Below, one piece after another: positions 38,167-48,200 of a stretch of DNA of 64,000 nt (position 1 is the first letter of the stretch; each line of letters begins with the position of its first letter). The notes below the pieces were generated by a model. It saw only the letters and a program-made list of their open reading frames with translations. It was not told the origin of the DNA and did not search any database. The stretch is from assembly GCF_038246755.1 (NCBI RefSeq), contig NZ_CP134706.1, positions 5,084,001-5,148,000 on the forward strand, written 5' to 3'. Both the position numbers and the translations under genes were made by a program. This DNA is from Micromonospora sp. FIMYZ51. GTDB taxonomy: Bacteria; Actinomycetota; Actinomycetes; Mycobacteriales; Micromonosporaceae.

Positions 38167-39060
38167 GTGACATCGGCGCTCATCCAGGAACACCCGGTGA
38201 CCGACGCCAGCCACGGTCTGTACGCCGTCACCACCGGTCCCGACGGCGCGCTGTGGTTCACGCTCGCCCACTGCGGCCAGATCGGACGCATGGTCCCGGG
38301 CCAGGAGCCCACCACGTACCAACTGGACCCGGCCGGGCAGCCCACGATCATCGTCACCGGCCCAGACGGCGCGCTGTGGTTCAGCGAGTCTCGGGCCCAC
38401 CACATCGGCAGAATCACCACCGACGGCGAGACCACCCGATTCCCCGTACCCAGCCGCGACGGTGGGCCCTACGGCATCGCCACCGGGCCCGACGGCGCGC
38501 TGTGGTTCACCGAGATGAACGCCGATCGCATCGGCCGGATCACCACCGGCGGCGAGACCATCGACTTCCCGCTCCCGGTCACCGGCGCCTTCCCGTCGGC
38601 CATCACCGCCGGTGCCGACGGCGGCATGTGGTTCACGATGAACCAGGCGAACGCGATCGGCCGGATCGACCCGGACGGCACCATCACCACGCACCCGCTG
38701 CCGACCGAAGCCGCCGCCCCCGTAGGGATCGCCGCCGGCCCCGACGACGCCATCTGGTTCGTCGAGATCGCCGCCGGTCAGATCGGGCGGATCACCCCCG
38801 ACGGCACGATCCACGAGTTTCCGCTACCGGACCGAACCGGCCGGCCGCACGCCATCACCAGCGACGACAACGGAGCCCTCTGGTTCACCGAGTGGGCCGG
38901 CAACCGCGTCGGCTCCATCACCACGGACGGCACAATCGAAGTCCATGACCTGCCCACGCCGCGCTCCGAGCCACACGGCATCACCCTCGGGCCCGACGGC
39001 GCTCTGTGGACGGCATTGGAGAACGGCGCCCTGGCCCGCATCACCACCCCCGGTCGCTGA
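38167..39060 (+). CDS. vgb: Virginiamycin B lyase-like (streptogramin B lyase)
   Basis: A 297-residue seven-bladed beta-propeller, the length of Vgb, which linearises streptogramin B antibiotics by elimination at the ester bond. Repeated blades show GPDGALWFTE-like units. The active-site set matches characterised Vgb: GRPHAIT (His), LWFTEW, SEPHGIT (second His) and the final ALENGALARI with the Mg-binding Glu. GTG at 38167 is the start. It sits next to a TetR gene with an operator, a typical inducible resistance arrangement. Broad Vgb-like proteins exist in many actinomycetes and substrate may differ. Confidence 0.9.
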   Translation: MTSALIQEHPVTDASHGLYAVTTGPDGALWFTLAHCGQIGRMVPGQEPTTYQLDPAGQPTIIVTGPDGALWFSESRAHHIGRITTDGETTRFPVPSRDGGPYGIATGPDGALWFTEMNADRIGRITTGGETIDFPLPVTGAFPSAITAGADGGMWFTMNQANAIGRIDPDGTITTHPLPTEAAAPVGIAAGPDDAIWFVEIAAGQIGRITPDGTIHEFPLPDRTGRPHAITSDDNGALWFTEWAGNRVGSITTDGTIEVHDLPTPRSEPHGITLGPDGALWTALENGALARITTPGR

Positions 39061-39107
39061 CGGCGGCGTGCCGGCGTACTGGCCGGACCAACGCGGCACC
39101 GCCGAGA

Positions 39108-39290
39108 TCAGCCGGGCAACCTGGCCACGAACGCCGACCAGGCAGCCCGCTCGAAGCGCAGCACCGGCCCCGCCGGATCCTTGGAGTCCCGCACCGCCAA
39201 CCCGTCAGTCACCTCGGCGACCTCGACACAGTCCGAGCCACTCGCGCTGCTTCGGCTGCTCTTGCGCCACGTCAACTGGTAAGCGGTCAT
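39108..39290 (-). CDS. DUF397 small protein
   Basis: 60 residues with the DUF397 pattern: LTWRKSSRS at the N-terminus, CVEVA in the middle, VAVRDSK-like AVRDSKDP, and a final WSAFV. These small proteins are paired in actinomycetes with an XRE/DUF5753 regulator (BldB/WhiJ systems), which is the gene just upstream (25 bp). Function is modulatory and not well defined. Confidence 0.93.
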   Translation of the reverse strand: MTAYQLTWRKSSRSSASGSDCVEVAEVTDGLAVRDSKDPAGPVLRFERAAWSAFVARLPG

Positions 39291-39315
39291 CGGTCGGCCC
39301 CTTATGGATAGGAGG

Positions 39316-40170
39316 TCAATCCGGATAGTCGTCAGCCACCCGACGCAGGAAGGCGACTGACTCGTCGGGGTCGAGCGCCTTGGCCATGAGGTGGTCGAAC
39401 ACGAGTCTATATCGGGCTACGTGTCCTTCCTCTTCGAGCAACAGCGTGCTGGCGTCGTTGTCGAGGTAGACGACCGTCGGGTCCACCGACGGATCGGCGT
39501 AGTCGAGCAGGGTGAAGGGGCCGCCCATCGCCGCATGGGCACCGGCAGCGAAGGGCAGGATCTGCACCTCGACGCTCGGCAGTTCACACGCCTCGATCAG
39601 CCGCGCGACCTGCACCCGCATCACCTTCGGCCCGCCGACCATCCGACGGACCACAGCCTCGTCGATGATGATCCACACTCGTGGCGGGTGATCTCTGGAG
39701 AGCAACGCCTTACGGCCCAGGCGCGCTGCCACGCGCCTATCGATCTCATCCTGATCGGCAGTGCTGCGGCCGGCCCGGACAATGGCGCGGACGTACTCCT
39801 CGGTCTGCAACAGGCCCGGCACATAGAGGCTCTGAAACGTGCTGATGGATGTTGCCTCGGCCTCGAAGCCGACATAGTCGTCCGGCAGCACGTCGCCGTA
39901 CGCACTCCACCAGCCCTTCTGTCGGGCTTGCCGGTGCAACGCGGTCAGCGCCTCTCGCTCCTCCTCGGTGGCGCCGTACAGGTCGAGCAAGGTCTGCACG
40001 TCCTTGGCCATGACCCGGGAGTGCCCGACCTCGAATCGAATGACCTTCGTCCGGTGCCAGCCAAGCTCCTTGGCCACCTCCTCGGCGGTGCGACCCGTCC
40101 GGTCACGCAGCCGGCGCAGTTCCCGTCGCAGCCGACGGGCTCTGATCGTCGGGCTCGGCACGTGCGTCAT
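39316..40170 (-). CDS. XRE-family HTH regulator with DUF5753 domain
   Basis: A 284-residue protein: helix-turn-helix (GRTAEEVAKELGWHRTKVIRF, shortened here; about 25-60) followed by DUF5753 (about 95-280) with YVPGLLQTEEYVRA and VQILPFAAGAHAAMGGPF. ATG at 40170 with GGAGG eight bases upstream is preferred; an upstream ATG at 40221 adds 17 unlikely residues. Forms the usual pair with DUF397; related WhiJ systems affect development. Confidence 0.88.
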   Translation of the reverse strand: MTHVPSPTIRARRLRRELRRLRDRTGRTAEEVAKELGWHRTKVIRFEVGHSRVMAKDVQTLLDLYGATEEEREALTALHRQARQKGWWSAYGDVLPDDYVGFEAEATSISTFQSLYVPGLLQTEEYVRAIVRAGRSTADQDEIDRRVAARLGRKALLSRDHPPRVWIIIDEAVVRRMVGGPKVMRVQVARLIEACELPSVEVQILPFAAGAHAAMGGPFTLLDYADPSVDPTVVYLDNDASTLLLEEEGHVARYRLVFDHLMAKALDPDESVAFLRRVADDYPD

Positions 40171-40315
40171 CCTCACCACCTCCACGTACAGCGACCGATC
40201 TTCTACGGGAAGTGAGATCAAATCAAGTCATCGCCGAAAGAAGTATGACGTTGCATTTCTAGTCGCAATGGTCCAGGATCGGTAACCACTTCACTACTCA
40301 GCGATAGGGGTGGCC

Positions 40316-40846
40316 ATGACGGACAACCGGTCGTCGCGGTGGGGGCGGTTCGAGCGGGTCGCTGGGTTCGCGGAGGAGTTGTCCGCCGTACTGGATGGGG
40401 CTGACGTGTCCGAGCGGCAGCGGGCCGCGATCGCTCACGCGCTGACCAGGCCGAGCGCCCTCACGGCGTACGTCGATGCGCTTGTGGACCGCTACACGAC
40501 GGAGCGCGAGCGGCACTCGGGCGGCCAGCCGCCCACCAACGCGGGCCGGTTTCCCCGCCGCTGGACGCTGCACCTGACCTATCTCGCCGCCGACATCCAG
40601 GAGGCCCGGGATCAGGCGGTCCTCTACACGGAGGGGCTCACCATTCTCCGGCCCGAGTTGCCGGCCGGTGCGGCGCTGCTGTCCCGGGCCGACGCCTGGA
40701 ACCATGTCGAGCCGCTGTTCTGCGGTCGGATCGGCCCGGACAACGAGATCTGCATGGACGTCACCGGGCATCCCGGCTTCCACAGCGCGACCGGCGCCAC
40801 CGGCCTGAGCTGGGGCGACGGCGACGACCCGCAGACCGCCAGGTGA
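40316..40846 (+). CDS. Hypothetical protein
   Basis: 176 residues, soluble, alpha-helical by appearance in the first half, with SERQRAAIAHALTRPSALTAYVDALVDRYT and a C-terminal half with no motif I know. ATG 40316 with AGGGG close by; GTG 40310 is an alternative. Divergent from the XRE gene and upstream of recQ; no function is suggested. Confidence 0.6.
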   Translation: MTDNRSSRWGRFERVAGFAEELSAVLDGADVSERQRAAIAHALTRPSALTAYVDALVDRYTTERERHSGGQPPTNAGRFPRRWTLHLTYLAADIQEARDQAVLYTEGLTILRPELPAGAALLSRADAWNHVEPLFCGRIGPDNEICMDVTGHPGFHSATGATGLSWGDGDDPQTAR

Positions 40847-40931
40847 AACAGCGGGTTCGCACCTCGACAGTTCCGCCGCAGATTGCGGGCGGCACGCGAG
40901 CCGTAGGACGCGGCGCTCATAGAATCCTCGG

Positions 40932-42898
40932 ATGGTCTCCCCCGCCGACCCGAGCAGCGCCGGTCCGAGCAGCACCGCCGTGAGCAGCACCGACGTGAGC
41001 GTCACCGACCTGGTCGCCGCCGACGCGCCCACCGGGGAGAAGGTGACGGCGGCGCTCGACGTACTGCGACGGGTCTTCGGGTACGACGCCTTCCGTGGCT
41101 TCCAGCGGGAGGTGATCGACCACGTGGTGGCCGGCGGCGACGCGCTTGTGTTGATGCCGACCGGCGGCGGCAAGTCGCTGTGCTACCAGATCCCGGCGCT
41201 GGTGCGCGACGGCGTCGCGGTGGTCATCTCGCCGCTGATCGCGCTGATGCAGGACCAGGTGGACGCGCTGACCGCGGTCGGGGTCAAGGCCGGCTTCCTC
41301 AACTCGACGCTCGACCTGGACACCCGCCGGCTGGTCGAGGCGGAATTCGTGGCCGGCGAGATCGACCTGCTGTACCTCGCGCCGGAGGCACTGGCCAGCC
41401 GGGCCACGCTGAGCCTGCTGGACCGGGGCCGGATCAGCCTGTTCGCGATCGACGAGGCGCACTGCGTGTCGCAGTGGGGGCACGACTTCCGCCCGGACTA
41501 CCTGAACCTGTCGATGCTGCACGAGCGCTGGCCGGGCGTACCACGGATCGCGCTGACCGCCACCGCGACCAGCGCCACCCGGTCCGAGATCGCCGCCCGG
41601 CTCAACCTGACCGAGGCCCGGCAGTTCGTGGCCAGCTTCGACCGGCCCAACATCCAGTACCGGATCGTGCCCAAGCGGGAGCCGCGCAAGCAGCTGCTCG
41701 CCCTGCTGCGCGACGAGCATCCCGGCGACGCCGGCATCGTCTACTGCCTGTCCCGGGCGTCGGTGGAGAAGACGGCGGAGTTCCTGCTCGCCAACGGCAT
41801 CGACGCGCTGCCGTACCACGCCGGTCTGGACGCGGCGACCAGGGCGGCGAACCAGCAGCGGTTCCTGCGCGCCGACGGCGTGGTGATGGTGGCGACGATC
41901 GCCTTCGGGATGGGCATCGACAAGCCCGACGTACGCTTCGTCGCCCATCTTGACCTGCCGAAATCAGTCGAGGGCTACTACCAGGAGACCGGCCGCGCCG
42001 GCCGGGACGGGTTGCCGTCGACCGCCTGGCTGGCGTACGGGCTCCAGGACGTGGTGCAGCAGCGCAAAATGATCGACACGTCCGAGGGCGACCTGGCCCA
42101 CCGACGTAACCTCGCCGCCCACCTCGACGCGATGCTGGCGCTCTGCGAGACGGTCCGCTGCCGCCGGGCGCAGTTGCTGGAATACTTCGGCGAACCGGCC
42201 ACCGGCGGCTGCGGCAACTGCGACACCTGCCTGGAGCCGCCCGAGTCGTGGGACGGCACGGTGGCGGCCCAGAAGCTGCTCTCCACGGTCTACCGGCTGG
42301 ACCGGGAACGCCACCAGCGCTTCGGTGCCGGACACTGCATCGACATCCTGCTCGGCCGCAGCACCGACAAGATCGTCCAGCATCGGCACGACGGGCTTAC
42401 CGTCTTCGGCATCGGCGACGAGCTGAGCGAGGCGGAGTGGCGGGGCGTGGTGCGGCAACTGCTCGCCGAGGGGCTACTCGCGGTCGAGGGCGACTACGGC
42501 ACGTTGGCGCTCACCGACGCCAGCGCCGAGGTGCTCGGCAAGCGGCGTACCGTGATGCTGCGCCGCGAGCCGGCCCGCCTGCCGCGCGCCGCCGCGCGTA
42601 CCGCCAAGCCCGGGGCGCGGCCACGGTGGTCGCCGAGCTGCCGGCGGAGGCGGCCGGCACGTTCGAGCGGCTGCGCGCCTGGCGCGCGGCGACCGCCAAG
42701 GAACAGGGCGTGCCGGCGTACGTCATCTTCCACGACGCCACGCTGCGCCAGATCGCCGCCACCTCCCCCACCACCCTGGCCGAGCTGTCCCAGATCAACG
42801 GCGTCGGCGAAACCAAGCTCGCCAAATACGGCACCCAACTCCTCACCACCCTCACCCCCCTCAACGAGGTTGATCATGAGGTTGGCGGCAATAGTTGA
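40932..42898 (+). CDS. recQ: ATP-dependent DNA helicase RecQ (reading frame broken before HRDC)
   Basis: Superfamily-2 3'-5' helicase. From ATG 40932: Walker A in [17 protein letters not shown] box in [24 protein letters not shown]-type helicase motifs up to [16 protein letters not shown] and [10 protein letters not shown], then the RQC zinc Cys set ([21 protein letters not shown]). Around 42590-42620 homology jumps to the +2 frame, where the HRDC domain ([20 protein letters not shown] and [13 protein letters not shown]) continues to a TGA at 42898. One missing base in the G/C run near CCCGGGGCGCGGCC would explain it. Unshifted, the protein would lose HRDC and end at 43052. Confidence 0.85.
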
Positions 42899-42930
42899 TC
42901 TTCAAAGTGCCGCTAACCTCATGATCAACC
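42868..42930. repeat. 23-bp inverted repeat at the junction of convergent recQ and uvrC
   Basis: Arms 42868-42890 and 42908-42930 match as inverted copies with one mismatch (GTTGATCATGAGGTT and its complement form the conserved part), with a 17-base loop. The recQ stop lies in the loop (42896-42898), and the uvrC stop (42925-42927) lies in the right arm. It is likely a bidirectional terminator of transposon-like or REP-type origin. The sequence type recurs in Micromonospora-like genomes as far as I recall (not verified). Confidence 0.8.
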
Positions 42931-44904
42931 GGGCGGTGTGGGGGTGGGGTGGGAGGGGTGGGAGGGTGGGAGGGGTGGGAGGGGTGGGTGGGGGTTTAGG
43001 GCGGTCAGGATGGTTTGGGCGGTGCGGGGGCCGATGCCGGGGACTTCGGTGATCTCGTCGACGGTGGCGGAGGCCAGGCGCTTGAGGGAGCCGAAGTGGC
43101 GCAGCAGGGCCTTGCGGCGGGTGTCGCCCAGGCCGGGGACGTTGTCCAACGCCGAGGCGGTCATCCGCTTCGAGCGGCGCTGGCGGTGGAAGGTGATGGC
43201 GAAGCGGTGCGCCTCGTCGCGTACCCGTTGCAGCAGGTAGAGCCCCTCCGAGGTGCGCGGCAGGATGACCGGGAAGTCGTCGTCGGGCAGCCAGACCTCC
43301 TCCAGCCGCTTGGCCAGCCCGCACAGCGCGACGTCGTCGATGCCCAGCTCGGCGAGGGCCTGCGCGGCGGCGGCCACCTGCGGCGCGCCGCCGTCGACCA
43401 CCACCAGCTGCGGGGGGTACGCGAACTTGCGCGGGCGCCCGGTGGTCGGGTCCACCCCGGGCCGGTCCGGATCCGACGCGGTCTCCTCGCCGATCTCACC
43501 GGTCTCGGCGCGGGCGTCGAGATAGCGGGCGAAGCGGCGGCGCAGCACCTCGGACATCGCGGAGAGGTCGTCGGTGGCCCCCCGGACGATGAACCGGCGG
43601 TATTCGCTCTTGCGGGGCAGCCCGTCCTCGAAGACGACCATGCTCGCCACCACGTCGGTGCCCTGGATCTGCGAGACGTCGAAACACTCGATGCGCAGCG
43701 GCGCCGTACGCATGCCGAGCGCCTCGCTGATCTCGTCGAGGGCCTTGCTGCGGGTGGTCAGGTCGCCGGCCCGCTTGAGCTTGTGCCGGGCCAGGGCGTC
43801 CTTCGCGTTGCGCTCGACGGTCTCCAGCAGGGCGCGCTTGTCGCCGCGCTGCGGCACCCGCAGGCTCACCCGGCTGCCCCGGTGGGCGGAGAGCCAGTCG
43901 GCCAGCGCGTCGGCGTCGGCGGGTAGCTCCGGCACCAGCAACTCGCGCGGCACGTCGGTCTCGCCCTGCTCGCCGCCGTAGACCTGGGTGCAGAAGTGGT
44001 GCACCAGGTCGCCAAGGGTGAGGTCCTCGGTCTTCTCCACCACCCAGCCGCGCTGGCCGCGCACCCGGCCGCCCCGGACGTGGAAGACCTGCACCGCGGC
44101 TTCGAGCGGGTCGTCGGCGAAGGCGACCACGTCGGCGTCGGTGCCGTCGCCGAGCACCACCGTCTGCTTCTCCATCGCCCGCCGCAGCGCCGCGACGTCG
44201 TCGCGCAACCGGGCCGCCCGCTCGAACTCCAACGCCGCGCTGGCCTCGGCCATCTCGCGTTCCAGCTTGCGCACCATGCTGTCGGTGCGTCCGGCCATGA
44301 AGTCGCAGAAACCGTCGACGATCTCGCGGTGCCGCTGCGCGGTGACGCTGCCGACGCAGGGTGCCGAGCACTTGCCGATGTAGCCGAGCAGGCAGGGCCG
44401 GCCGACCTGGCCGGCGCGCTTGAACACCCCGGCGGAGCAGGTCCGCGCGGGGAAGACCCGCAGCAGCAGGTCGAGCGTCTCGCGGATCGCCCAGGCGTGC
44501 GAGTACGGCCCGAAGTAGCGCACCCCCTTGCGCTTGGCCCCCCGCATCACCTGCAATCGCGGGTATTCCTCGTCCAGCGTTACCGCGAGGTAGGGGTAGG
44601 ACTTGTCGTCGCGGTAACGGACGTTGAACCTCGGGTCGTACTGCTTGATCCAGGTGTATTCGAGCTGGAGCGCCTCGACTTCGGTGCCCACGGTGACCCA
44701 GTCGACCGCCTCGGCCGTGGTGACCATCTGCCGGGTCCGCTCGTGCAGACCCAGCAGATCGGCGAAGTACGAGTTGAGCCGGCTGCGCAGGTTGCGGGCC
44801 TTGCCGACGTAGATCACCCGACCGGTGCCGTCGTAGAAACGGTAGACCCCCGGTGACTCGGGGATGGTGCCGGCGGCAGGCCGGTAGGTCGACGGATCAG
44901 CCAC
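42925..44904 (-). CDS. uvrC: Excinuclease ABC subunit C
   Basis: A 659-residue nucleotide-excision repair nuclease. Visible parts are the GIY-YIG domain ([20 protein letters not shown], about 20-40), the UVR motif, the RNase H-like endonuclease region ([30 protein letters not shown]) and C-terminal helix-hairpin-helices ([33 protein letters not shown]). GTG at 44904 is the start. The final ~22 residues come from a low-complexity tract and inverted repeat and are probably not functional. Promoter region shares the 30-bp repeat upstream. Confidence 0.96.
   Translation of the reverse strand: MADPSTYRPAAGTIPESPGVYRFYDGTGRVIYVGKARNLRSRLNSYFADLLGLHERTRQMVTTAEAVDWVTVGTEVEALQLEYTWIKQYDPRFNVRYRDDKSYPYLAVTLDEEYPRLQVMRGAKRKGVRYFGPYSHAWAIRETLDLLLRVFPARTCSAGVFKRAGQVGRPCLLGYIGKCSAPCVGSVTAQRHREIVDGFCDFMAGRTDSMVRKLEREMAEASAALEFERAARLRDDVAALRRAMEKQTVVLGDGTDADVVAFADDPLEAAVQVFHVRGGRVRGQRGWVVEKTEDLTLGDLVHHFCTQVYGGEQGETDVPRELLVPELPADADALADWLSAHRGSRVSLRVPQRGDKRALLETVERNAKDALARHKLKRAGDLTTRSKALDEISEALGMRTAPLRIECFDVSQIQGTDVVASMVVFEDGLPRKSEYRRFIVRGATDDLSAMSEVLRRRFARYLDARAETGEIGEETASDPDRPGVDPTTGRPRKFAYPPQLVVVDGGAPQVAAAAQALAELGIDDVALCGLAKRLEEVWLPDDDFPVILPRTSEGLYLLQRVRDEAHRFAITFHRQRRSKRMTASALDNVPGLGDTRRKALLRHFGSLKRLASATVDEITEVPGIGPRTAQTILTALNPHPPLPPLPPSHPSHPTPTPPG
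42931..42994. repeat. G-rich microsatellite (GGGTGGGA-type), candidate G-quadruplex
   Basis: More than 60 bases of G runs separated by T or A. On the minus strand it is C-rich and encodes the last ~20 residues of UvrC ([12 protein letters not shown] and on), a Pro/Ser/Thr tail not part of the UvrC fold. At least eight G-runs of three or more are suited to quadruplex formation. Confidence 0.75.
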
Positions 44905-44947
44905 ACTCCGAGACTAGTCGCCGCCCCCGACAGCCCAGATCACCCCC

Positions 44948-45067
44948 GAGCTGGTCGATCTCGGCACCGCTGCGGCCGAGTTGGTCGATCTCGGCACCGC
45001 TGCGCCCGAGTTGGTCGATCTCGGCACCGCTGCGCCCGAGTTGGTCGATCTCGGCGCCGCTGCGGCC
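44948..45067. repeat. 30-bp tandem repeat, four copies, upstream of uvrC
   Basis: Four units of 30 bp start at 44948, 44978, 45008 and 45038, based on GAGTTGGTCGATCTCGGCAC plus GCTGCGCCC, with only a few changes. The period is ten codons. The whole 44905-45264 region holds no convincing gene: a read-through frame would repeat RSGAEIDQLG on the minus strand, but no protein of this type is known to me. It may be a variable-number repeat in the uvrC/acylase promoter region. Confidence 0.85.
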
Positions 45068-45264
45068 GAAGAAGCCGGCGAGGTCCCCGCCGGGCGGCGC
45101 GGTGGAGGTCACCCCCACCGAGGTCGGGCTGCCGGCGGCCGGCGCACCGACGGGGCAGGCCAATTGACGTCTTCCAATACCGGGCGGGGCAGCTTACCAT
45201 CCAGTAACTGAATGTTCTTCATGTAACGATCCGCCCGTTGATCCCCCGTCCACAGAGGATCGCC

Positions 45265-48200
45265 ATGCCTGGTCATACCGCCCGCCGGCTGCTCGCCGGG
45301 GCGACCGGTGCCATCGCCGTCGCCGCCCTGCTCGTCGCTGTCCCCACCACCGCCACCGCCACCCCGACCGCCGCCACCCCGACCAACCGCACCCTCGCCA
45401 GCAACGTCGCAAACGCCTTCGCCGGCAACGACTACTGCCTCGGGGAATGCGCGGAGATCCTGCCGCCCGGCCAGAACGGCAACGCCACCCTGGTCGAGGT
45501 CCTGGGCAACCAGGCACTCGGCACGCTGCCCCGGCACTCCGCCGACCAGCTCGACAAGTACGCAAACCTCGTCTACGGCTACGCCGGCCTGCGCGCGGAG
45601 CAGATCGACACCTTCTTCCTCGACGCCTCCTTCGGCGTCGCCCCCAACCAGGTCGAACGCGACTACTCCCCGCGCTCCGACGTGCGGATCGTGCGGGACC
45701 GGGTCGCCGGCATCCCGCACATCACCGGCACCACCCGGGGCGGCACCATGTACGGTGCCGGCTACGCCGGGGCCGAGGACCGCCTCTTCACCATGGACCT
45801 GCTGCGTCACGTGGGCCGGGGCACGCTTACCTCCTTCGCCGGTGGCGCGCCCGGCAACCGCGCCCTGGAGCAGAGCGTCTGGCGTACCTCGCCGTACACC
45901 GAGGCGGACCTGGCGGCCCAGGTCGAGGCGCTGCGGCGCAAGGGTGGGGCACGCGGCGAGCAGCTCTACGCCGACGTGCAGGAGTACATCGCCGGAATCA
46001 ACGCCTACATCCGCACCTGCATGGCCAACCGCAACTGCCCCGGCGAGTACGTGCTGACCGGTCACCTCGACGCGATCACCAACGCCGGCGGCCCGAAGCC
46101 GTTCACCATGACCGACCTGATCGCGATCGCCGGTGTGGTCGGCGGCCTGTTCGGCGGCGGAGGCGGCAACGAGATGCAGTCCGCGCTGGTCCGCATCGCC
46201 GCCCGGGCCAAGTACGGTCCGGTCGAGGGCGACCGGGTGTGGAACGGCTTCCGGGGTCAGAACGACCCGGAGACCGTGCTGACCCTGCACGACGGGCAGA
46301 GCTTCCCCTACGGTGACGCCGCCCCGGACGCCCCAAGCGTGGTGCTGCCGGACGCCGGGTCGGCCCGGGTCGAGCCGATCGTCACCGACGCGACCGGCTC
46401 CGCCACCGCCACCTCGACCTCGAACCACGCCTCGGAGTTGGCCGCCGCGCTCTCCGGGCTGACCATCGACCCCGCGCACCGGGGCATGTCCAACGCGGCG
46501 GTGATCTCCGCCGAGCATTCGGCGACCGGCCACCCGATCGCGGTGTTCGGGCCGCAGACCGGCTACTTCTCCCCGCAGCTGCTGATGGTGCAGGAGTTGC
46601 AGGGTCCCGGGATCAGCGCCCGGGGCGCCGCGTTCGCCGGGCTCAACCTGTACGTCCTGCTCGGCCGGGGCCAGGACTACGCGTGGAGCGCCACCTCGTC
46701 CATCCACGACATCACCGACACGTACGCGGTGCCGCTCTGCGTACCCGGTGGCGGGACGCCGACGCTGGCCAGCAACCACTACCTGTTCCGCGGTCAGTGT
46801 CTGGCGATGGAGGAGCTGTCCCGGGTCAACCGGTGGTCACCGACCGTCGCCGACAGCACCCCGGCCGGGTCGTACAAGCTGGTCGCCTGGCGGACCAAGC
46901 TGGGCCTGGTGGCCTGGCGCGGCACCATCGACGGCCGACCGCACGCCTTCACCCAGCTGCGCTCCACCTACGGGCGGGAGGCCGACTCGGCGATCGGCTT
47001 CCAGATGTTCAACGACCCGACCCAGATGGGCACCGCCGAGGCGTTCCTCACCTCGGCCCACCAGGTGGAGTACGCCTTCAACTGGTTCTACGTCAACTCC
47101 ACCCAGTCGGCGTACTTCAACTCCGGGCTCAACCCGGTGCGCGCCGCCGGCAGCAACCCGAACCTGCCGATGAAGGCCGAGCGGGCCTACGAGTGGCAGG
47201 ACTTCGACCCGGACGCCCGCACCGCCCGGTACGCCCCACCTTCCGCCCACCCCCAGTCGATCGACCAGGACTACTACATCAGCTGGAACAACAAGCAGGC
47301 CAAGGACTTCGGTGCGGCCGACGGCAACTTCAGCTTCGGCGCGGTGCACCGGGGTGACCTGCTGGACAAGCCGGTGAAGGCGGCCATCGCGGCGGGCCGC
47401 AAACTCGACCGAGGCTCGCTCACCGAGTTGGTGCAGCGGGCCGGACTGACCGACCTGCGCGGTGCGGAGGTGCTCGGCGAGCTGATCCGGGTGCTGGAGA
47501 GCCAGCCGGTCACCGACACCGCGCTGACCGCCGAGATCAACCGGCTGAAGGCCTGGCGGCAGGCCGGCGCGCTGCGGGTGGAAACCAGCAAGGGCAGCAA
47601 GGTGTACCAGCACGCCGAGGCGATCCGTACCTTCGACGCCTGGTGGCCGCTGCTGGTCCGGGGCATGTTCCGCGACCCGCTCGGTCCGGACCTCTACCAG
47701 TCCCTGATCAACACCCTCCAGGTCAACGAGTCGCCCTCCGGGCTCCAGCAGGGCGACGTGTCGAACCTGCCCTCCTCGGCGAACGGCGCGCAGACCCACA
47801 AGGGTTCGGCGTTCCAGTACGGCTGGTGGGGCTACGTCGACAAGGATCTGCGGTCGGTGCTGGGTGACCCGGTCGCCGGTGGTCTCGGCCGCACCTTCTG
47901 CGGCGGCGGCAACCTGGGCTCCTGCCGGCAGATCCTGCTCGACACCCTGCGCACGGCGGCGACCACGCCGGCCGCCACCACCTACCCGGGCGACGACAGC
48001 TGCGCCGCCGGTGACCAGTGGTGCGCCGACGCGATCATCCAGTCCCCGCTGGGCGGCATCAAGCACGCCACCATCGCCTGGCAGAACCGCCCCACCTACC
48101 AGCAGGTGGTCTCGTTCCCGGCCCGGCGCGGTGCCGACCTGACGAACCTGGCCGCCGGGCGGCCGGTGACGGCCTCCAGCAACCAGCTGCTCTACCCGGC

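Noticed and set aside
42899..43052. Continuation of RecQ to 43052 in the unshifted frame
   Set aside because: That extension reads through the inverted repeat and G-tract and gives a Pro/Arg/Gly-rich tail, while the HRDC domain is clearly in the other frame.
44948..45067. Possible CRISPR array
   Set aside because: The units are adjacent, with no spacer between them, and no cas gene is present.
44897..45163. An 88-codon minus-strand frame made of RSGAEIDQLG repeats
   Set aside because: It is formed by the 30-bp tandem repeat and overlaps the uvrC start; no ribosome-binding site or homologue is known to me. I list it as a repeat only.
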